Shown here piece by piece: positions 16,129 through 24,861 of a stretch of 64,000 nt of DNA. Within the stretch, counting starts at the first letter, position 1. Each line of letters opens with the position of its first letter. A model generated the notes under the pieces. The model saw only the letters and a program-made list of their open reading frames with translations. It was not told the DNA's origin and searched no databases. The stretch is from NCBI GenBank assembly GCA_040772085.1, contig JAXGYU010000001.1:1302001-1366000 (forward strand), in the 5' to 3' direction. The translations under genes and the position numbers were made by a program. The DNA comes from JAXGMV01 sp040772085. Lineage in GTDB: Bacteria; Chloroflexota; Anaerolineae; Anaerolineales; Anaerolineaceae.

Positions 16129-17179
16129 CGCTGGCCTTCTTTCTGCTCAGCAGCCGCTCTCGCAGGCCCTGCATCAGCAGCACGCTCAGTACCAGCACAC
16201 CCTGAATGACGCCTGCCAGCGAGGAATCCAGCTTGAGGACGATTGGTAATTGGATACTGCCGATGTTCAGCACAGCGAAGAAGAAGGTCACCGGAGCAAC
16301 CCACAAGGCGTTGTAGTTGACCAGCATGGCAACCAGCAAGCCGAGGAAGCCGTTGCCGGAAGAGATGCTCGGCACCAGGCGATGGAAGAAGGCTGCCACC
16401 TGCAGACCACCCGCCAGACCTGCCAGCAGCCCGCAGAGGACAAACGCCAGCAGCGTGTAGCGCGCGGTCGGGATGCCGAGGCGGTAGGCCGCTTTAGGGT
16501 TGCGTCCGATGGCGCGCAGTTGAAGACCGAAATAAGTGCCGCGCAATAACAGGTAAACCAGAATCAGTGAGACGACCGCCAGGGCGAGCGTCCACGGGCT
16601 GAGACGTACCCCCGGCAGTTCAGGGATCCACAGGTGCGGCGGGAAGGGTTCCGTACCGCTCATCGATCCCGTGCCGGGACGCTTCCAGGGGCCGAAGATC
16701 AGCCAGAGCGTAAAGGCAGTCGCGACAAAATTCATGCCGAGGCCGCCGAAAATCTCATTAACGCCGCCGAGCGTCTTAAGCAGGCCGACCAGCGCCGCCC
16801 ACAGCGCGCCGCCCGCCATGCCGGCCAGAATCGCCAGAATGATGATCAGCGCTGGCGGCAGGCTGGAATTCATCAGCAGGCGCAGGACCCAGGTGGTGAA
16901 GATGGCGCCCATGGTGATCTGCCCTTCGATGCCGATGTTCCACAAGCCGGCGCTGAAGGTGATCAGCACACCGCTGGTCACCATCATCAGCGGCGCCCAG
17001 GCAACCAGCACATTGGCAATCTTGGTGGTCGAGCTAAAGGCGCCAGTGATGATTTCAACCAGAGGCTGAAGCGGGGGTGCTCCGGCTGCCCAGAGGATCA
17101 GGATGACCGCGACCAGCGCGATCACGGCCGCCAGCACCTGCCATAACAAGCGCAGCAACTTTTCGCTCGGGCGCTTCAT
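16121..17179 (-). CDS. BMP-type ABC importer, first permease (NupP/YufP-like)
   Basis: 352 residues from ATG 17179, which shares ATGA with the stop of the upstream ATPase gene and has GAGGAGAG just before it. Hydrophobic throughout, with the family motifs GLWNIGIEGQITMGA, GGVNEIFGGLGMNFVATAF and GLQLRAIGRNPKAAYRLGI. It pairs with the next permease to form the transmembrane channel of a nucleoside/sugar importer. An in-frame upstream ATG at 17212 lies inside the ATPase gene without a ribosome site. Confidence 0.88.
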   Translation of the reverse strand: MKRPSEKLLRLLWQVLAAVIALVAVILILWAAGAPPLQPLVEIITGAFSSTTKIANVLVAWAPLMMVTSGVLITFSAGLWNIGIEGQITMGAIFTTWVLRLLMNSSLPPALIIILAILAGMAGGALWAALVGLLKTLGGVNEIFGGLGMNFVATAFTLWLIFGPWKRPGTGSMSGTEPFPPHLWIPELPGVRLSPWTLALAVVSLILVYLLLRGTYFGLQLRAIGRNPKAAYRLGIPTARYTLLAFVLCGLLAGLAGGLQVAAFFHRLVPSISSGNGFLGLLVAMLVNYNALWVAPVTFFFAVLNIGSIQLPIVLKLDSSLAGVIQGVLVLSVLLMQGLRERLLSRKKASDG

Positions 17180-18669
17180 TTGGCGCTCTCCTCGCAGCCG
17201 AAGGTATCCCAATCCGCGCCGCTGATCAGCATGCCAAGCTGGTCGGAATCCATCTTCGCGGCATCGAGCGGCTGCGATACACGGCCGCTGAAGAACACCA
17301 TCACCCGGTCAGCGTATTGCAGCACTTCGTCCAGGTCGGTACTGATGAAGAGGATGCCGGTACCCTGCTGGCAGCGTTCTTTCAGTTTCTGCCAGATGTA
17401 GCGGCTCGAGTCGATATCGAGACCGCGGGTCGGGTGCTCCATCAGCAGCAGGTTGAGCGGCTTACGCATCAGCGCCAGTAGCGTGCGCTGCTGGTTGCCG
17501 CCGGAGAGTTCTTCGACGAGGGTACCAGGTCTGCCTTTGACCGCGTATTCGGCGATGCGCTCCTGCGTCAGTTGAGTGACATTGTTGGTATCGACCGTAA
17601 AGCCGTGCACGGGTTCCGCCAGCGCGAAATGCGCCACCAGGTCCATGCCCGGGATCAAGCCTTCTTCCATGCGTGAGGCCGGCAGGAAGGTGACACCCGC
17701 CTGCATAAAATCGTGATAGGTTTTGTGCGTCAGGTCGCGGTTGGCGACGTGGATCTTGCCGGCAGTCACCGGCACCAGGCCGGCACAGGCGCGCAGCAAG
17801 GCGCTCTGCCCGCTGCCTTCCATGCCCACCACGCCAATGACCTCGCCCTTGCACAGGTCAAACGTGACACCCTTGATTTTCAGCCAGTTTTCTTCAACCG
17901 CCAGACCGCGCACCGAGAGCGCTGCTTCGCTCAGGCAGTGCGATTGTCTGCCGATGGGTACCAGCGTCTTCTCGAACATCAGCGAAACCAGGTCTTCCTC
18001 ATTCAGCGGCGGCTTGCGCGAACCCACCAGCCGGCCCTGGCGCAGCACCACCGCGTTATCACACAGCACGGCGACATCTTCCAGTTTATGCGAGACGAAA
18101 ATGACGGTCTTGCCCTGCGCCGCCAGTGTTTTGAGCGCGGCAAAAAGCTTGATCTTTTGCGGCGCGCTGATGCCGGTGGTCGGTTCATCGAGGATCAGCA
18201 CCTTGATGCCGCGCCAGATCAGACGCGTCAGTTCAAGCTGCTGCCGTTCGCCGACCGTCAGCGTGTCGATATAGGCATTGGGGTCGAGCGAGAAGCCAAA
18301 CTGAGCCTGCAGTTCGCGGAACTCCGCTTCGATTTTCTTGCGCCGCGGGAACCAGGCTTTCTGCTCATCAAGGATGAAGTCGTCCAGCACCTTCAACGCG
18401 GGAAAATCCAGCGGGTCCTGGTGCAGCATGCCGACCCCAACCCGAATGGCATCCGCCGGCGAATGGATGACGACCGGAGAGTCGTTGAGCAGGATCTCCC
18501 CCGAATCCGGTTGGATATAACCCGAGAGGATTTTCATCAGCGTGCTTTTGCCGGCGCCGTTCTCGCCGAGGATGCCCATGATCGTGCCGGACTCGACGGT
18601 CAGATTAATGCCATTATTGGCATGCACACTGCCGAAGTGCTTGTGAATATTCCTCAGCTCTACTTTCAA
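17176..18669 (-). CDS. BMP-type ABC importer, duplicated ATPase (NupO/YufO-like)
   Basis: 497 residues with two ABC domains. The first has Walker A GENGAGKST, signature LTVGERQQLELTR and Walker B ILDEPTTG. The second has a degenerate Walker A (GMEGSGQSA, Gln for Lys), signature ELSGGNQQRTLLA and a Walker B-like LLMEHPTRGLD. A degenerate second site is usual for the RbsA/YufO group. It would power import of nucleosides or related solutes. The start is TTG at 18669 with only a weak ribosome site. A strong hairpin sits between it and the binding-protein gene. Confidence 0.92.
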   Translation of the reverse strand: MKVELRNIHKHFGSVHANNGINLTVESGTIMGILGENGAGKSTLMKILSGYIQPDSGEILLNDSPVVIHSPADAIRVGVGMLHQDPLDFPALKVLDDFILDEQKAWFPRRKKIEAEFRELQAQFGFSLDPNAYIDTLTVGERQQLELTRLIWRGIKVLILDEPTTGISAPQKIKLFAALKTLAAQGKTVIFVSHKLEDVAVLCDNAVVLRQGRLVGSRKPPLNEEDLVSLMFEKTLVPIGRQSHCLSEAALSVRGLAVEENWLKIKGVTFDLCKGEVIGVVGMEGSGQSALLRACAGLVPVTAGKIHVANRDLTHKTYHDFMQAGVTFLPASRMEEGLIPGMDLVAHFALAEPVHGFTVDTNNVTQLTQERIAEYAVKGRPGTLVEELSGGNQQRTLLALMRKPLNLLLMEHPTRGLDIDSSRYIWQKLKERCQQGTGILFISTDLDEVLQYADRVMVFFSGRVSQPLDAAKMDSDQLGMLISGADWDTFGCEESAK

Positions 18670-18688
18670 TGATCACTCGTGAGAAAAG

Positions 18689-18717
18689 AATGGAGGGCGA
18701 TATCCTCGCCCTCCATT
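18689..18717 (-). terminator. intercistronic hairpin (attenuator) after the binding-protein gene
   Basis: A perfect 12-base-pair stem (18689-18700 with 18706-18717) closes a 5-base loop. On the minus strand it is followed by CTTTTCTC. It lies 29 bases after the bmp stop and before the ATPase start. It would reduce read-through or stabilise the upstream mRNA, giving more binding protein than transporter. Confidence 0.72.
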
Positions 18718-18745
18718 ATAACCAAATTTGCGACGCTCTCGAAAA

Positions 18746-19996
18746 TTATTGAGAAACGCTCTGACCTTCCATGCCTTCCAGCAATTGCGGCAGGTACCAG
18801 ATCTGCTGATCGGTGGCGACTTCGCCTTCCTTCAGGTAAGCGGTGCCGTCCTGCAGGTTGATCGGGCCAGTCCAGAGGTTCAGTCCGCCGGCGAGGTCAG
18901 CGATGAACTTGTCCAGTTTCGTCGAAGCATCTGCTTCGAGCGCCTTACCCTTTTCGAAACCAACCATGGAGGTCGTTTCAGAGTTGATGTCCTTCCAGTC
19001 AGGGCCAACCCAGGTCGAGAAGGAAGTGAACTTGCCTTCCTTGGCCGCGGTGATGGCTTTCAGGTACTCGGGACCCCAGTTGAAGTAAGGAACGCCGAGG
19101 CAGACTTCAGGCGCGGGATCGCAGGCAGATTTGAAATCGTACGGGATAGCGCGGACAGCTTTACCGGCGGCATTGGCTTTCTGCGCTTCGGTCAGGGCTT
19201 CGGTCGTGTCGATACCGGAGATGACCACATCGTAATCACTGTTATAGAAGTCGTTGGCTACCTGGGTAGGATCAGAGGTCACACCCGGGATATTGAACCA
19301 GAAACCGATCCAGGTCACTTTGAACGCCAGCTCTTCAGCGGGTTTGCCCAGCACTTCGGTCCAGCAGTACCTGGCGCCCAGGTAAGCGGAGGCGGCCAGA
19401 CGGCGGGTCTCGTCATTGATCAACGGTCCAAGATAACCGATTTTACCGGTCTTGGTGGTCAGCGCGGCAGCACAGCCGCCGATCATCTTGCCATATTCCA
19501 TGCGGCCCATGATGTTCGCCATGTTGGGAATATCCTGGTAAGACTTGCCATCTTTCCAGACGGAATCACCAGAAGCATGAATGACGGCGATTTCAGGATT
19601 GGCTTTGGCAAATTCCACCGCGTTGTCCTTGAAATCATCAGAGTTGAAGATGATCATCTTGGCGCCCTGGGCAACCAGTTCGGAAGCCAGCTGGGCAGCG
19701 GTGATATTGGGGCGGTCGGCAGAATTGACCTTCTCGAGATAGATCATCTTCGAGCCGGGCAAATTCTTCTCGACATACAAACCGCCTTCATAATGAGCCT
19801 GGCTGTAGCCATGGTCATTGTAGGGGCCGACCAAAATCATGCCGAAGGTGTAAGTGTCATCGGCTTTGGGAGCTTCGGTCGCTGCCTCGGTGGGCGCGGC
19901 TGTTGGCGCGGGGGCCGGGGCACAGGCGCTCAGCAGCATCGTGGCTAGCAACAGCAAGGCCGCAGCTTTCCAGATAAGAGAAAACTTCTTTGTCAT
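18746..19996 (-). CDS. BMP-family ABC substrate-binding lipoprotein
   Basis: 416 residues. Signal with lipobox LLSAC (Cys25), then a short Ala/Pro/Thr-rich linker. The mature domain has TFGMILVGPYNDHGYSQAHY, typical of the Bmp/PnrA family (VGxxxDxGxSQAHYxG), then KMIIFNSDDF and GRMEYGKMIGGCAAAL. PnrA-like proteins bind purine nucleosides, and some relatives bind other solutes. It is the first gene of the operon, with AGGAAGGAG before the ATG and a TATAAT at 20059-20064 about 65 bases upstream. Four Cys in the mature part (GGCAA, RYCW, SACD, VCLG) are unusual and may form disulphides. Confidence 0.9.
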   Translation of the reverse strand: MTKKFSLIWKAAALLLLATMLLSACAPAPAPTAAPTEAATEAPKADDTYTFGMILVGPYNDHGYSQAHYEGGLYVEKNLPGSKMIYLEKVNSADRPNITAAQLASELVAQGAKMIIFNSDDFKDNAVEFAKANPEIAVIHASGDSVWKDGKSYQDIPNMANIMGRMEYGKMIGGCAAALTTKTGKIGYLGPLINDETRRLAASAYLGARYCWTEVLGKPAEELAFKVTWIGFWFNIPGVTSDPTQVANDFYNSDYDVVISGIDTTEALTEAQKANAAGKAVRAIPYDFKSACDPAPEVCLGVPYFNWGPEYLKAITAAKEGKFTSFSTWVGPDWKDINSETTSMVGFEKGKALEADASTKLDKFIADLAGGLNLWTGPINLQDGTAYLKEGEVATDQQIWYLPQLLEGMEGQSVSQ

Positions 19997-20058
19997 GCAA
20001 TAACTCCTTCCTAATTTTCCGGGTTCGACTGGGGACAGATTTCACTCTGTACGTATGA

Positions 20059-20064
20059 ATTATA
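20059..20064 (-). promoter_or_regulatory. -10 box upstream of the BMP operon
   Basis: TATAAT on the minus strand, about 65 bases before the ATG at 19996. A partial -35 (CTGTCA) lies 15 bases upstream, a short spacer, so only the -10 is convincing. Confidence 0.4.
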
Positions 20065-20135
20065 TACCTAATGAGAACCTGACAGAGGAAAATGGGTAAA
20101 CTTTTAAGTTCGTGACCCGAGGATAAGGCGTTGAT

Positions 20136-21077
20136 TTAAGGTGAGGCAGATTCATCAGCGACCAGCCTGCCGCGCTGACTATCGATACGGAAAACCCCAT
20201 TTTTCAGTTCGATTTCACCTTCCCGGGTCAGGCGGACCTCCGCAACCCCTGCTGACTGCAGCGGCTTGGGCCAGCCCTGGTCAAACATGGCGTTGCCCAT
20301 GCTGTAGAGCACCAAGGCCTGCCCGCCGTCCGGTTTGACCAGCCAATCCGGCGCCTGCCAGACGTGCGGATGATGACCCCACAGGATGTCCGCGCCGGCG
20401 GCAACCAGTTGCGTGGCGATCTGGTGCTGGCGTTGGTTCGGGCTGGCCTGATACTCGCTGCCCCAATGCAGCGAGACGATCACCCAATCGGCCTGCTTGT
20501 CGGCTATGCGCACCGATTCTAGCAACTGCTCAAGCGCGATAGGCGCGCTGATATCATCGCCCGCCAGCAGCGCCAGTGTCTGGCCGGCATAGGGCATGTA
20601 AACCGGCCCGGTATCAGCCAGGACGACAGCCTCGCCGGGCTGTCGGATGCCAACCGGCAGGCTATCCTCGAACGGCCGGCAATCGTCACGATGGTTGTTG
20701 GCGGTCGTCAGAATGACTTTTTCTAACGGCTCAAACGCCTGCCAGGCTCCGCTCGGCGCGCACAGGTTGATTCCGGAGCTCGCGCTCTGGAATTGCGAAG
20801 GCAGTTCGCTCAACGCCTGTTCACAGGCCGGTGTCTCGCAAATCGGGGATTCAAGGTTGGCAAACAGCCAGGATGAGGGATAGCGTTCCGTCAGCAGCGC
20901 GAAGGTATCATCCCAGGTTGCGCTGGTGGTATGCGCGCGGGCGATATCACGCCCCAGCATGACATCGCCCATGAACAGCAGTGCCGGATTGCCGCCGGCC
21001 GGCGGTGCTGAGCGGGACAGCAGCACCGTCACCGCGATCAGCACCAGCCACAGCACCAGCGCGAAGATCTTTTTCAA
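20136..21077 (-). CDS. CapA-family (poly-gamma-glutamate synthesis type) metallophosphatase-like protein
   Basis: 313 residues with a TTG start and an N-terminal membrane helix (FALVLWLVLIAVTVLL). The CapA/PgsA motifs are all visible: GDVMLGRD at 37-44, FANLESPIC, TTANNHRDD, SLHWGSEYQ and WGHHPHVWQ. These are the metal-binding residues of the calcineurin-like CapA fold. CapA proteins act in export, release or hydrolysis of poly-gamma-glutamate-like chains. Here it is the last gene of an operon with DUF3160 and FG-GAP proteins, 6 bases after the DUF3160 gene and 37 kb from the capB/capC genes in this window. Its actual substrate is therefore open. Confidence 0.83.
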   Translation of the reverse strand: MKKIFALVLWLVLIAVTVLLSRSAPPAGGNPALLFMGDVMLGRDIARAHTTSATWDDTFALLTERYPSSWLFANLESPICETPACEQALSELPSQFQSASSGINLCAPSGAWQAFEPLEKVILTTANNHRDDCRPFEDSLPVGIRQPGEAVVLADTGPVYMPYAGQTLALLAGDDISAPIALEQLLESVRIADKQADWVIVSLHWGSEYQASPNQRQHQIATQLVAAGADILWGHHPHVWQAPDWLVKPDGGQALVLYSMGNAMFDQGWPKPLQSAGVAEVRLTREGEIELKNGVFRIDSQRGRLVADESASP

Positions 21078-21083
21078 GCCAGC

Positions 21084-23291
21084 CTATTTACTGATGAACG
21101 CCGAAGTCCAGTCTGGCAGCGGCGGCAATTCTTCTTTCTGCACCAGCTCCCACCAGGTCTCATCCGTCATGCGTTCGGCGGGCGGCACGATAAATTCATA
21201 GTACGTATAAACGGCGCCTACCGCCACCTTGTCGGGATCATGCGGGCTGACGACATAAATCAGCGCCGGCCGTCCGGTCGCCTCCTCAAGCACGCGGTCA
21301 ACGCCGGTGGCGATGTCAGCAACCAGCGCGGATTTCTGATCCTGCAGGCTGCGGTCATCCGGGTTTTCCGCGTCAGCCGCTGCCAGGGTCAGAGCTTCGA
21401 GTTCACCGCCATAAGTCAACAGCCGGACATAATCTTCATCGCTGATAGTTTCGCCGTTCAATTGTTTCTCGGCTATGCCGCGCAGAAAGTTGAGCAGGTC
21501 GATTAGGTTGTCCAGGTTGTAATTCGCCGTGGTGATCAGCAGGTCGGATGCCTTCAGACCGTCTCTGGTCATCTGTGCCAGGGACTGCATGCGCGCGAAT
21601 GCCTCAGGATTGGGCTCCACATAGTTGCGCGGTGGATCCTCCATCATACCGGCACCCATCTCGGCCATCACCTGCTTGGCGTACAGGATGGTGTCATGTT
21701 TGAGTTCGGTATAAGAGCCGAGCGCTGTGTTGATCTCCTTCAGGTTCCAGGCCTGGGTGCGCATGAAGTCCGGGTAAGCCTCGCCCTTCGGTTCGATGAG
21801 CGGGAAGAAGGAATACAGCCAGGACCAGTACACGTTTTGCGTCCACGAATCTTTCTCCAGTGAAGCAACCTCACCCTTGACCTTGGTCATCTGCGTGTCA
21901 TAGTTATCGTAGGCACTTTCGCCCATCTCCTGCAGGACAGACAGTGCCTGTTCAGAACCCATTGCTGCCAGCAGATCCATGGCTTTCGGCAGGTCACGCG
22001 GATTCTCCATCGTGCCAACGTTGCGCCACATCACCTGTCCAAAGACATAGGCGTCCAGCGTAAATCGCTGTCCCATGACCCTGAAGCCCTGGGTAGCATC
22101 GTCGCGATCCTCCCAGATCCAGACCCACATCGAGTTGACTTGCGGCGGCGGCAATTGTTTGGCGGCTTCGGTGAACTTCGCCATCAGCGCCGTGTCAGCG
22201 AACGCGGTCAATTCAGGCTGTGCGCCGAAGACCTGATCGGACAGTTTGCCGTATTCCTGGAAGGACAGGTCATCTGCTTTGCCGACGAGGAAAGCGGTCG
22301 CCTGATAGATGGCGTCCCAGTCCCGCTGTGCCTGTGGTTTGGCGCGCAGTGCCTGCACCAGCAGCAAGGCTCGCTGAGTTTCAGCCGTGTCACGCAGGCG
22401 CAGGGTCATGCGGCCGTACCACATCATGGCTCTGAAATATTGCTCCAGCTCGGTGCTGCGGGTGTAATGACCGCGCGGCTTGTACTGGCTGTAATCCTCG
22501 ATCAGCTTCAGATCAACGGGCAGATCATCACGGTCCCATAATGGCGAGGTAGCAGCCCCTTCGCTGGCGTTGATCAATGCCAGTTCAGCCTCTATCCATG
22601 GTTGGGCTTCTGCCGGCACACTCACCTGCAAACCAAGCAGGTCAGCCGCGACACCGAAAAAAGCCACATTGCGCAAGGCGCCATCTTCAAGTGCGGTCCC
22701 TTTCACCTGCGTCCATTGGTCGGTGCTTGCAGCCAGGAGTTCGGTGGTGATATTTCCCAGCATGGCAATGAACTTCTCGGTTTCCAGGTCACGCAATATT
22801 TTATTGAAGAGCAAATGGTAAACGTGATAGACTGAATCGGTGGTAATGAAGGCGATCATGTCATCATAGTAGCGAACCGACTCATAGACTTGATAGAACT
22901 CCTGGTAATCGCTGCCGGTCGGGTCGGCAACCACGAAGCCATTCGCCGCGAGGAATGCTTTTTGCGTCTCTGTCAGGTTCATCTGATCGAGGTTCGTCAG
23001 CGTGCCCAGGTCTACCGGCAGGCTATAGTTCATGGCTGTTTTAGCCGGCAGGTTAACCTCAATATCCTGATATTCAGCGAAGGGCGGCATATAAATGTCT
23101 GCGGCATTTATCACGGGCGTATCTGGGACCGCTGCCGGCGCCGTCTCGGTCGCTGCCTCGGTCTGCGCAGCCGCTTCGGTGGCGCTCACTTCGGTCGGCA
23201 CCGTCGTCGGCTGCACTCTCGTGATGGAGCAGGCGCTGAAGATAAAAGCGATCAGGATCAGCAGAATAATTGGTTTTTTCAGTTTCATCAT
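21084..23291 (-). CDS. DUF3160-family lipoprotein
   Basis: 735 residues. Signal with lipobox IFSAC (Cys21), then an Ala/Thr/Glu-rich linker to about 60. The rest is a large mainly helical domain with DUF3160 features: FLAANGFVVAD, FITTDSVYHVYHLLFNKILRDLE near the start, and YYEFIVPPAERMTDETWW close to the C-terminus. The TTDSxYHxYH patch is strongly conserved in what I recall of this family and has metal-binding potential. The function is unknown; the protein is anchored outside the cell. It is the middle gene of a three-gene unit with a FG-GAP protein upstream (19-base gap) and a CapA-like protein downstream (6-base gap). Confidence 0.78.
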   Translation of the reverse strand: MMKLKKPIILLILIAFIFSACSITRVQPTTVPTEVSATEAAAQTEAATETAPAAVPDTPVINAADIYMPPFAEYQDIEVNLPAKTAMNYSLPVDLGTLTNLDQMNLTETQKAFLAANGFVVADPTGSDYQEFYQVYESVRYYDDMIAFITTDSVYHVYHLLFNKILRDLETEKFIAMLGNITTELLAASTDQWTQVKGTALEDGALRNVAFFGVAADLLGLQVSVPAEAQPWIEAELALINASEGAATSPLWDRDDLPVDLKLIEDYSQYKPRGHYTRSTELEQYFRAMMWYGRMTLRLRDTAETQRALLLVQALRAKPQAQRDWDAIYQATAFLVGKADDLSFQEYGKLSDQVFGAQPELTAFADTALMAKFTEAAKQLPPPQVNSMWVWIWEDRDDATQGFRVMGQRFTLDAYVFGQVMWRNVGTMENPRDLPKAMDLLAAMGSEQALSVLQEMGESAYDNYDTQMTKVKGEVASLEKDSWTQNVYWSWLYSFFPLIEPKGEAYPDFMRTQAWNLKEINTALGSYTELKHDTILYAKQVMAEMGAGMMEDPPRNYVEPNPEAFARMQSLAQMTRDGLKASDLLITTANYNLDNLIDLLNFLRGIAEKQLNGETISDEDYVRLLTYGGELEALTLAAADAENPDDRSLQDQKSALVADIATGVDRVLEEATGRPALIYVVSPHDPDKVAVGAVYTYYEFIVPPAERMTDETWWELVQKEELPPLPDWTSAFISK

Positions 23292-23310
23292 GGGCTTCCT
23301 TTCATTGCGT

Positions 23311-24036
23311 TCAAGGCGTACCGGTCGTGATCAGCACCGGTGTGCCATCCTGTAGTTCGCCGGCACGCAGGCGCGTAAAGCTGCCTGCCGCCCGGCTCAC
23401 CAGCGTAAATCCAAAACCATTCCATTCCCATAGGCTAAGCGACTGACCAACGTCGCTGCCGGCAGCGTACGTCGACTCCAGCGCGGCCAGCTCCTGCTCA
23501 CCGTCGCCGTTCATATCCGTTGCTGTGATATCCAGCAGCGGCTGGTAGAGCGCCGAACCGCCCCAGGCGACGCGATAGCCGCCGTGCTCGTCCGGTTCGA
23601 CCAGAATGACGTGGCAGCTTAGTCCATCGGCATTCTGGTGCGCCGCGATCCGACCGCCATAAGGGATGTGCTTATCGATTGGCCAGGGCTTATAAGGGCG
23701 CCAGATCAGCAGCGCCAGATCAGGCTTGCCATTGCGGTTCAGGTCACCTGCGGCGAAATCCTTCACCTGCCAGTCTGGCGGGCTGCTCCAGATTGCAGGC
23801 GCATTGTCATCGCATGGCTCTCCCAGCAACTGTAAGGTTTGCCCTTCCAGCCGGGCACAATCCTCACCAGCCACGGTCGCCTTTTCATCAGGCGCGAGTC
23901 CCGAGCCGGCAGGCAGATTGATGGATACAGAGGGTATTTCCTGCAGCATCTCATCCTTGAGCGCCCAATAGCGCTCGGACGGACCAGCCGTCAGCGCCAG
24001 GAGGCACAACATGGAGAGAATAGCTTTCAAATACAT
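23311..24036 (-). CDS. secreted FG-GAP/VCBS-repeat protein
   Basis: 241 residues from ATG 24036 (a TTG at 24039 is in frame). The N-terminal hydrophobic segment LKAILSMLCLLALTAG is a signal peptide or anchor without a clear lipobox. Two repeats carry calcium-loop motifs typical of FG-GAP/VCBS beta propellers: DLNRNGKPDLALL and DMNGDGEQELAAL. Four Cys (EDC, EPCDD, LSCH, and MLC in the signal) are present. Such repeats mediate extracellular binding. It is the first gene of the operon that continues with DUF3160 and CapA-like proteins. Confidence 0.68.
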   Translation of the reverse strand: MYLKAILSMLCLLALTAGPSERYWALKDEMLQEIPSVSINLPAGSGLAPDEKATVAGEDCARLEGQTLQLLGEPCDDNAPAIWSSPPDWQVKDFAAGDLNRNGKPDLALLIWRPYKPWPIDKHIPYGGRIAAHQNADGLSCHVILVEPDEHGGYRVAWGGSALYQPLLDITATDMNGDGEQELAALESTYAAGSDVGQSLSLWEWNGFGFTLVSRAAGSFTRLRAGELQDGTPVLITTGTP

Positions 24037-24103
24037 CAAACGACCCCCGATCTATTTTCATTGTACCTTACACCTTTAACGCCTCTGGTGTGCTAAAGGT
24101 TTC

Positions 24104-24136
24104 AAATAAAAAAGAGCGCCCCGTTCGGCGCTCTTT
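24104..24136 (-). terminator. intrinsic terminator of the liv operon
   Basis: Stem 24111-24120 with 24127-24136 and a 6-base loop. On the minus strand it is followed by TTTTTTATTTG. It sits 17 bases after the livF stop. Confidence 0.85.
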
Positions 24137-24153
24137 CTTGTCGAAATAGTTCT

Positions 24154-24861
24154 CTAAATGCCCAGATAGGCTGCCTGTACCTTGGGATTATTGGCGATTT
24201 CTTCGGCAGTGCCTTCCAGCACCACCCGTCCCGTCTCGAGCACATAGGCTCGATGCGAGATCGAAAGCGCCATCTGAGCGTTCTGCTCAACCAGCAGCAC
24301 GCTGGTGCCGCCCTTGTTGATCTCCTGGATAATCGAGAAGATTTCAGCCACCAGGATCGGGCTCAAACCCATGGAGGGTTCGTCCATCATGACGATGGTC
24401 GGCTTGCTCATCAGCGCCCGGCCGGTCGCCAGCATCTGCTGCTCACCGCCGGAGAGCGTACCGCCCGACTGATTGATCCGTTCCTTCAGGCGCGGGAAGC
24501 TCTTGAACACGCGCTCCATCGATGCCTCAATTTCGTTGGGGTCAGAGCGGGTGTAGGCGCCCATCAGCAGATTTTCACGCACAGTCAGCGGCGCGAAGAT
24601 CTTGCGGCCTTCGGGCACATGACTGATACCGGCGCTGACGATCTCCTGTGCCGGCATCATCGAGATATCCTTATCCTTGTAGAGGATGTTACCGGTGCGT
24701 GAGCGCAGCAGACCCGAGATGGTGCGCAGCGTCGTCGACTTGCCGGCGCCGTTCGCGCCGATCAGCGTAACGATCTCGCCTTCCTGGACGTTGAAGGAGA
24801 CGCCATGCAAAGCGTGGATCGCGCCGTAATAGACGTTCAGATCATTTACTTGAAGCAGCAT
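24154..24861 (-). CDS. livF: branched-chain amino-acid ABC importer ATPase LivF
   Basis: 235 residues. Walker A is GANGAGKST, signature TLSGGEQQMLATGRALM, Walker B IVMMDEPSMGL and switch VLLVEQNAQ. The LNVYYGAIHALHGVSFNV start and the EQNAQMALSISHRAYVLETG end are diagnostic for LivF. It energises uptake of leucine, isoleucine, valine or similar amino acids with LivG. AAAGGAG precedes the ATG, and its start overlaps the end of livG by 20 bases. Last gene of the operon. Confidence 0.95.
   Translation of the reverse strand: MLLQVNDLNVYYGAIHALHGVSFNVQEGEIVTLIGANGAGKSTTLRTISGLLRSRTGNILYKDKDISMMPAQEIVSAGISHVPEGRKIFAPLTVRENLLMGAYTRSDPNEIEASMERVFKSFPRLKERINQSGGTLSGGEQQMLATGRALMSKPTIVMMDEPSMGLSPILVAEIFSIIQEINKGGTSVLLVEQNAQMALSISHRAYVLETGRVVLEGTAEEIANNPKVQAAYLGI

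Noticed and set aside
17713..18672. A 319-residue frame on the plus strand
   Set aside because: Antisense to the duplicated ABC ATPase, whose motifs are complete.
18728..19948. A 406-residue frame on the plus strand
   Set aside because: Antisense to the BMP binding-protein gene. The minus-strand protein has a signal peptide and family motifs; this one has none.
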